Source of the DNA: GWB1-54-5 sp035290085
GTDB taxonomy: Bacteria; Patescibacteriota; Gracilibacteria; Peribacterales; Peribacteraceae
Assembly: GCA_035290085.1 (NCBI GenBank)
Contig: DATDVK010000104.1
Coordinates: 1 to 17,744, forward strand
DNA: 17,744 nt
Direction of reading: 5' to 3'
Part shown: positions 13,714 to 17,744 of the stretch, in pieces
Layout: the number at the start of each line of letters is the position of its first letter
Position numbering within the stretch: position 1 is the stretch's first letter
Program-made: the position numbers and the translations under genes
Notes under the pieces: model-generated
The model's database searches: none
Seen by the model: only the letters and a program-made list of their open reading frames with translations
What the model was told of the DNA's origin: nothing

Positions 13714-14634
13714 ATGCGCGTTATGAGACCACTAAAGCTTCTGGCTCTGCTCCTGGTGCTTGGGGGGACCGGCACAGCATTTCTCGTGTATGATCAGCAG
13801 TTCCTCTCAGAGGGCTGGAGGACACAGATCGCCTCTGCGCTCGGCGGGCCGGGGGCAGTGGAAGTGGAGGACATAGAAGCCACTTTGGAGGCCGAGAGTA
13901 CAATCCGCAGCCTTCGGACGAAGAAGGCGGTGTTGGGTCGCCGGGAAGAAATTTTGCGCTACCAGCTGCGGCTTCTTGAAGAAGAGCGGCAGCGTGCAGG
14001 TACGAGCGTGGATCCTGTGCTGCTCGACGAGCTTCGTAAGAGCAGGAATATGCTCGTTGTTCTTCTGCGCGATCAACAGGAGGCGGACACGCGTGTCACG
14101 GAGTATCTCAAGCAGATGTGGGAGGCAGAAGGGCGTGCACGTGTGGCAACCATGGGTATGGCCGGCGACAGCGTGACCGTGCTTGTCTCCTGGCCGATTC
14201 AGCCGGGGTACGGCATATCAGCCGGGTTCAAAGATCTGGAGTACGAGCGACTATTCGGGTTCGAACACAATGCCATCGATATTCCTGTGAAGCAGGGGTC
14301 CCCCATTCATGCGGCTGCAGATGGCACTGTGGAAGCGGTCGTAGACAATGGCATGGGGTACAACTATCTCATTCTCAAGCACCCCGGGTATGCGACTCTC
14401 TACGGGCACGTTCTCTCCTTTGAAGTGGAAGAAGGACAGGAGGTCAAAGAGGGGCAGGTGATTGGGCAGAGCGGGGGGCGCAAAGGCACTCCCGGTGCAG
14501 GAGAAATTTCCACCGGGCCGCATCTGCACTTCGAGATCATGGTGGGAGGAGAGCATGTCGATCCTCTTGCGCACCTGCCATTCATGGCTGGTCTGGAGAT
14601 TGCAGGAGAAGCAGCGTACAAACTTCTAGAGTAG
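13714..14634 (+). CDS. M23 family (LytM) metallopeptidase with N-terminal coiled coil
   Basis: The protein has 306 residues. A hydrophobic N-terminal segment (about 6-25) anchors or exports it. A coiled coil follows (about 52-140, rich in Glu/Arg/Leu), then the LytM domain (about 160-280). All catalytic residues are present: H185 and D189 in FEHNAIDI, H232 in LYGHV, and H270/H272 in GPHLHFEI, so it should be an active zinc peptidoglycan endopeptidase and not a degenerate EnvC/NlpD activator, although the coiled coil plus LytM layout is EnvC-like. It would act outside the membrane on wall cross-links. The start ATG 13714 is chosen by the -10 spacing; ATG 13705 is possible, and the frame back to 13297 runs through the divergent gene. 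Its stop overlaps the dgt 3' end by 9 bases. Confidence 0.88.
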   Translation: MRVMRPLKLLALLLVLGGTGTAFLVYDQQFLSEGWRTQIASALGGPGAVEVEDIEATLEAESTIRSLRTKKAVLGRREEILRYQLRLLEEERQRAGTSVDPVLLDELRKSRNMLVVLLRDQQEADTRVTEYLKQMWEAEGRARVATMGMAGDSVTVLVSWPIQPGYGISAGFKDLEYERLFGFEHNAIDIPVKQGSPIHAAADGTVEAVVDNGMGYNYLILKHPGYATLYGHVLSFEVEEGQEVKEGQVIGQSGGRKGTPGAGEISTGPHLHFEIMVGGEHVDPLAHLPFMAGLEIAGEAAYKLLE

Positions 14635-15723
14635 GTGCGATTCCTCTGCCTGTGCGAGTGCGAAGCGGTCAGTCATGCCGGAGACATAGTCTTTTACGGC
14701 TTCTTCTAGGGCTCCCTGGGTTTTCTTCTGGAGCTCTTTCACTTTGGCAGTCGGGTGGCTGAAGAGGTGTCTGCAGAGAGCACCGACCACTTCTTTCCCG
14801 GAAGTACTCTTCTCAAGCACCTTCGGATGCAGATACATGTGGTCCCAAAGGAACTGCCTCAGAGCGCCCAGTTCCCGGGTCATCTTTTCTGAGAATTCAA
14901 TGAGTGGTTCCGCCGATGCGTAGACTGCATCCAGTGTCCGCACTCGATTCAGTTTCTTGGATGACATGTCATAGAGGTCACTAACGAGGATATGGATGAT
15001 GGATCCGCGGAGGGAGGTTTCCCGGTCTCTGCTGCGTTCGTATGCATGTGCTGCAAGTGGGATGCTGCAAATATTTTCCAGTGTGAAGAGCCCAGCCTTG
15101 AGGCCGTCGTCACAATCATGTCCTGTGTACGCGATTTCATCTGCGATGTTCACGAGCTGTGCTTCAAGAGAAGGCCCCCGATCCATCATGTTTTCCGGGT
15201 GATCGTGAGGAGTCCGGTGTTTCAGGAGTCCCCCCAGCACCTCTCTGTTTAGGTTCAGGCCGGGGTACTGGTTTGTCCGTTCCTCCAGAAGAGTCACGAT
15301 CCTGTATGACTGATGGTTGTGCTCAAAACTGCCTCCGGATTCCTGCATCCAGGTGTTGAGCGCTTCTTCGCCTGCATGCCCGAATGGGGGATGGCCAAGA
15401 TCATGCGCGAGCGCGATGCACTCAGTGAGGTCTTCATTGAGGCTCAGGGTACGTGCAATGTCCCTGCTGATTTGTGCAACTTCCATGGTGTGTGTGAGGC
15501 GTGTGCGGTAGTGGTCCCCCTGGCCGGTGACGAACACCTGTGTTTTCCCCTTCAGACGCCTGAAAGATTGCGTATGGATGATCCGGTCTCTGTCCCGCTG
15601 GAAGGGGAACCTCGTGTCATCTTCCGGCTCGTTGAATGTGCGCCCAAGGGTACCTGCAATGGGCACTGCGTATGGGGCAAGCAGAGCAGAAGCCTCCTTC
15701 AGTCTCTCGGCGAGTGTTCTCAT
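14626..15723 (-). CDS. dgt: dGTP triphosphohydrolase-like protein (HD superfamily)
   Basis: A 365-residue enzyme of the dGTPase family, which cleaves dNTPs to deoxynucleosides and triphosphate. Diagnostic parts are RIIHTQSFRRLKGKTQVF (about 48-65), the metal ligand H78 in RLTHTMEVAQISR, the HD pair H107-D108 in CIALAHDLGHPPFGHAGE, and the later Asp in NIADEIAYTGHDCDDG. Length suits the shorter (type 2) family common outside enterobacteria. The start ATG 15723 has one of the few good ribosome binding sites here (TGAGG, 5 bases before ATG); ATG 15744 is an alternative. The 45 extra codons further upstream run into the repeat element and are rejected. Convergent with the M23 gene, with the two stops in CTAGAGTAG. 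Confidence 0.93.
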   Translation of the reverse strand: MRTLAERLKEASALLAPYAVPIAGTLGRTFNEPEDDTRFPFQRDRDRIIHTQSFRRLKGKTQVFVTGQGDHYRTRLTHTMEVAQISRDIARTLSLNEDLTECIALAHDLGHPPFGHAGEEALNTWMQESGGSFEHNHQSYRIVTLLEERTNQYPGLNLNREVLGGLLKHRTPHDHPENMMDRGPSLEAQLVNIADEIAYTGHDCDDGLKAGLFTLENICSIPLAAHAYERSRDRETSLRGSIIHILVSDLYDMSSKKLNRVRTLDAVYASAEPLIEFSEKMTRELGALRQFLWDHMYLHPKVLEKSTSGKEVVGALCRHLFSHPTAKVKELQKKTQGALEEAVKDYVSGMTDRFALAQAEESHLL

Positions 15724-15800
15724 GGAGACCTCAGTGTACCGCATGGGGAGGTGCGCTACGACAACGTTATTGAGCTCATGGAACTTTGAACAAGGGGAGA

Positions 15801-15936
15801 AAGATGCAAGATGCAAATAAAAAGTTGTTTCAAAGAAGAACCGATTTCCAATCTTCACTCCTTAAATAAATTGTCTGAACGTTGGAAAATGTGGTTTGAG
15901 ATTTATTTGCATCTTGTGATTTGCATCTTGGATTTT
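15801..15936. repeat. MITE-like palindromic element, copy B
   Basis: The left arm AAGATGCAAGATGCAAAT (15801-15818) continues through AAAAAGTTGTTTCAAA. It matches copy A (401-437) at about 31 of 37 positions. The right part (15900-15936, ATTTATTTGCATCTTGTG, then ATTTGCATCTTGGATTTT) matches copy A 518-554 at about 34 of 37. The ends are inverted repeats of each other. The element is about 136 bp with no ORF, and its centre differs from copy A. It lies upstream of dgt, so the dgt promoter is either inside it or between it and the gene. Confidence 0.75.
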
Positions 15937-16003
15937 GCAGTGGAGTGATCAAGAAACACTTCCATCAAAGATCAGATAGCACGTCATTCGTTGCCGGTAA
16001 GGC

Positions 16004-16165
16004 ATCCAGACAGCCGTTGAGTAGAAACGCTCGTCCCTGGATAGTCCAAGGTGGGTGGCCGCAACTCAGGTCCACGGGCCGGAGTGATTGAGCCTCCCTT
16101 CATGATGTGATAGAGAAGAAACGTAACTACTCTGACGCGAAGTCGAGATAAAAGTCACTCTATCA
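16004..16165. ncRNA. Possible structured RNA between dgt and pgeF
   Basis: A chain of inverted repeats in a 400-base stretch with no convincing gene. ATCCAG (16004-16009)/CTGGAT (16037-16042) encloses CGTT/AACG (16015-16018, 16026-16029). GTGGCC (16055-16060)/GGTCCAC (16069-16075) has one bulge. TGATAGAG (16108-16115)/CTCTATCA (16158-16165) is a perfect 8-bp stem that encloses a hairpin CTCTGAC-GCGAA-GTCGAG (16130-16147, one bulge). The strand is not determined, no clear promoter or terminator was found, and I match it to no known RNA class. It could also be chance or decayed sequence. Confidence 0.3.
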
Positions 16166-16335
16166 GTTCTGGCGCTGCAAAACATAGCTTTATCGCTTGC
16201 ATGAGCCCTTTCAGCGTGTCGAGTGCACGTCTGCACAGTGCGATGTACGCGTAAAAAAACTTTGCATGTAGTATAAAAAACTTTACATCATCTTTTTGGG
16301 ATTTTCCCATGGGTGAGAACTGTGTGAATAATACT

Positions 16336-17022
16336 TTACTTTTCTTGCAGCAATGCACAGCAGAGCATGTTGGTTTTCCCTGCAAGCACTTGTTCCCGAT
16401 GGCCGCCTCGGTATGTCCAGTACGTTTCTTTATGGCATCTCGTGCAGTCAGGGTGCCGCTCAGTGTGCTTCAGAAGTACACCACAGCTCCTGAGCTGGTC
16501 TTCTGCCATATGCTGCAGGTCGATGCAGCCGTTGCGGACATAGGTGCTGCTCACCCTCCTCCGCAGCTCATGCTCGGGGTTGGCATACTCTGCACATGTG
16601 AGGCAGAGAGAGGGTCCCGCACCAACGAGCACCTCGGAGGCTGGTATGCCCCATTTCTTTCGCAGAACAGAGAAGAATGTGGGAATTGCATTTGCGAGGA
16701 GCCCTCTCCACCCCACATGGAGTACACCGGCGACGTGTGCAGCCGGTGCGTACATCACGAAGTTCTGGCAATCGGCCCAGCGTACGGCGAGCAGGAGCTC
16801 TCTGGTGTCTGTGAGCATGCCGTCTGCCTGTATGGTGCGGTTGTGAGCTTCCTGCAGTACCACTGTCTTGCCTCCGTGTACCTGGTGCAGCCCCGCAGCG
16901 TTCTGGAAGCCGAGGCGTTTCGCTGCGTCTGTGTCTGAGAGGATGGCATCCTTTTTTGTAAGAAGTGCAACACAAATGCGATCTGCGTACGGGGCAAAGA
17001 GAGAGAATGGCTGGTCAATCAT
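16336..17022 (-). CDS. pgeF: Peptidoglycan editing factor / multicopper polyphenol oxidase family (PgeF, YfiH)
   Basis: A 228-residue protein of the YfiH/PgeF/LACC1 family, purine nucleoside phosphorylase-like or laccase-like enzymes. In E. coli the protein hydrolyses UDP-MurNAc-L-Ser and so removes wrong wall precursors. The conserved metal-site triad is present with the E. coli spacing: H49 in LHQVHGGK, C85 in RWADCQN and H102 in LHVGWRG. GAGPSLCLTCAEY (134-146) matches the G.GPsi....YEV region, and the C-terminal YWTYRGGHRE replaces the usual F.SyRR. The ADC is followed by QNFVMY where LPV is usual. The start ATG 17022 overlaps the nnrD stop by 8 bases (ATGATTGA), so the two are coupled. 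No Shine-Dalgarno is present. Confidence 0.92.
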   Translation of the reverse strand: MIDQPFSLFAPYADRICVALLTKKDAILSDTDAAKRLGFQNAAGLHQVHGGKTVVLQEAHNRTIQADGMLTDTRELLLAVRWADCQNFVMYAPAAHVAGVLHVGWRGLLANAIPTFFSVLRKKWGIPASEVLVGAGPSLCLTCAEYANPEHELRRRVSSTYVRNGCIDLQHMAEDQLRSCGVLLKHTERHPDCTRCHKETYWTYRGGHREQVLAGKTNMLCCALLQEK

Positions 17023-17744
17023 GTGCGAGCAGATGGGGGATCTGTGTAATCACATCTCTCGCTGTGTATGCGTATCCCCTATCCTGAAAGAGTAGTTCCC
17101 CTGCTTTCTTGATGGTGGAACTTGCCCGTGTACAGGCCTGGAAAGGGTGTTGTCCCTGTGCGATGAGACCAGCGATGAGACCAGCGAGTGCATCCCCTGT
17201 TCCTCCGACTGTCAGCCCTGCATTCCCCCCAGAGATCCGCTCGGTTCCTCCTGTGCCTGCAATATGGTCGGTGATTCCTTTCAGAAGGAAAGTAACACCC
17301 CTCTCCGCTGCGATGCCGGGGAGCTTTTCCTGTGTGAGTCCCATCCGTTCCAGCTCACCAAGGTGTGGTGTGAGCACGGCATTCTTCCCACGGACTTTTT
17401 CCAATGTGTCTTTCTGGAGTGCGGCAGCATCGAGCACCAGAGCACACGTTGCTTCTGCGATAATGTCTCCTACAGCAGCAATGCTACTGCTTGTGCGAGC
17501 AATGCCCGGTCCAATAACTGCGCTGTCCATAGTTGCGAGCAGTTCCAGAATGGGCTCGCGGTCAGCGGCCTTCAAATCGTCACCACGGAACGGGTGCACC
17601 TGTATGTTCAGGCTCGTTTCTTTAGCCACCTCTTCATGGCAGGCTGGCAGGCAGACGAAGACAAGATCCACGCCGCTTGCCTCTGCGGCGAGGGCCGCGA
17701 GAAGCGGCGCACCATGCATGTGCCGGGAACCACCTACGACGGCT
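17015..17744 (-). CDS. nnrD: ADP-dependent NAD(P)H-hydrate dehydratase, C-terminal part (partial, 5' end outside window)
   Basis: The frame stays open to the window edge. The residues before the internal Met at 17719, AVVGGSRHMHGAPLLAALAA, are the standard first motif (GGS...GAp.LAa.aA), so the start lies beyond 17744. Further family marks are AVIGPGIARTSS, ALVLDAAAL, VLTPHLGELERMG, a possible nucleotide-site TFLLKG, and the catalytic GGTGDALAGLIAGLIAQGQ. It is a ribokinase-like-fold enzyme (CARKD/YjeF C-terminal) that dehydrates damaged S-NADHX and S-NADPHX back to NADH and NADPH using ADP. The visible part ends normally. Whether it is fused to an epimerase domain (NnrE) upstream cannot be seen. 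It overlaps pgeF by 8 bases; the two together make a small repair operon. Confidence 0.92.
   Translation of the reverse strand, partial: AVVGGSRHMHGAPLLAALAAEASGVDLVFVCLPACHEEVAKETSLNIQVHPFRGDDLKAADREPILELLATMDSAVIGPGIARTSSSIAAVGDIIAEATCALVLDAAALQKDTLEKVRGKNAVLTPHLGELERMGLTQEKLPGIAAERGVTFLLKGITDHIAGTGGTERISGGNAGLTVGGTGDALAGLIAGLIAQGQHPFQACTRASSTIKKAGELLFQDRGYAYTARDVITQIPHLLAHD

Noticed and set aside
15724..15858. N-terminal extension of dgt (MKIGNRFFFETT...)
   Set aside because: It reads through the repeat element and a non-homologous stretch. ATG 15723 has a good ribosome binding site.
16155..16310. A 51-codon minus-strand frame after pgeF (MGKSQKDDVKFF...)
   Set aside because: No ribosome binding site, no recognised motif, composition driven by an AT-rich direct repeat, and overlap with the structured region. 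It remains possible but is not supported.
1..17744. Recoded genetic code (TGA as Gly)
   Set aside because: Several genes end at TGA in the expected place and no reading frame needs TGA read through. The only tRNA seen, tRNA-Trp, has anticodon CCA.

Overview
The window looks like a piece of a Patescibacteria (Candidate Phyla Radiation) chromosome, most likely of the Peregrinibacteria/Peribacteria type. This is an inference from gene content: a CPR-style zinc-ribbon gene next to a protein made of Cys-x2-Cys ladders, a TrmB-like regulator, a calcium-repeat surface protein, and a TopA with C-terminal repeats but no zinc fingers. The standard code fits, because TGA is used as a real stop (permease, LAPTG protein, NnrD). 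That argues against the Gracilibacteria/Absconditabacteria recoding. Shine-Dalgarno sequences are scarce, and several promoters sit so close to the start codon that the mRNAs should be leaderless.

Layout. 1-354: the 3' end of an APC-family amino-acid permease. 401-554: a palindromic MITE-like element. 559-2176 (minus): a two-gene unit with a membrane-anchored thrombospondin-type-3 (calcium-binding) protein and a small protein ending in an LAPTG-like sorting signal. 2239-3309: dnaJ, facing khpB/jag (3421-3972, minus) across a second kind of inverted-repeat element. 4072-4347 (minus): HU, with a good intrinsic terminator. 4746-7103: topA, sharing a CTAG stop-codon palindrome with a convergent helix-turn-helix/coiled-coil gene (7100-7636, minus). 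Upstream of that gene, 7656-7993 is a dense array of TGATCA and ATGAGCAT sites. 8067-8142: tRNA-Trp(CCA), followed by three hairpins and a terminator. 8416-9695 (minus): the zinc-ribbon and Cys-ladder genes, divergent from a TrmB-like regulator (9847-10656). 10770-11447: a possible kinase-fold protein. 11494-11770: a cluster of GC-rich hairpins. 11836-13566 (minus): a GT-C type membrane glycosyltransferase, divergent from an M23 peptidase (13714-14634). 14626-15723 (minus): a dGTPase. 15801-15936: a second copy of the MITE-like element. 16004-16165: a possible structured RNA. 16336-17744 (minus): pgeF and the 3' part of nnrD, overlapping by 8 bases.

The recognisable genes are mostly housekeeping: chaperone, RNA-binding protein, nucleoid protein, topoisomerase, tRNA, nucleotide and NAD(P)HX repair, and wall maintenance. 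The surface and accessory genes are the calcium-repeat/LAPTG pair, the membrane glycosyltransferase, the M23 hydrolase and the Cys-rich pair. The least explained parts are the palindrome array beside the HTH/coiled-coil gene, the two families of inverted-repeat elements placed at gene borders, the hairpin cluster, and the structured stretch between dgt and pgeF. No CRISPR array, transposase or rRNA gene was seen.
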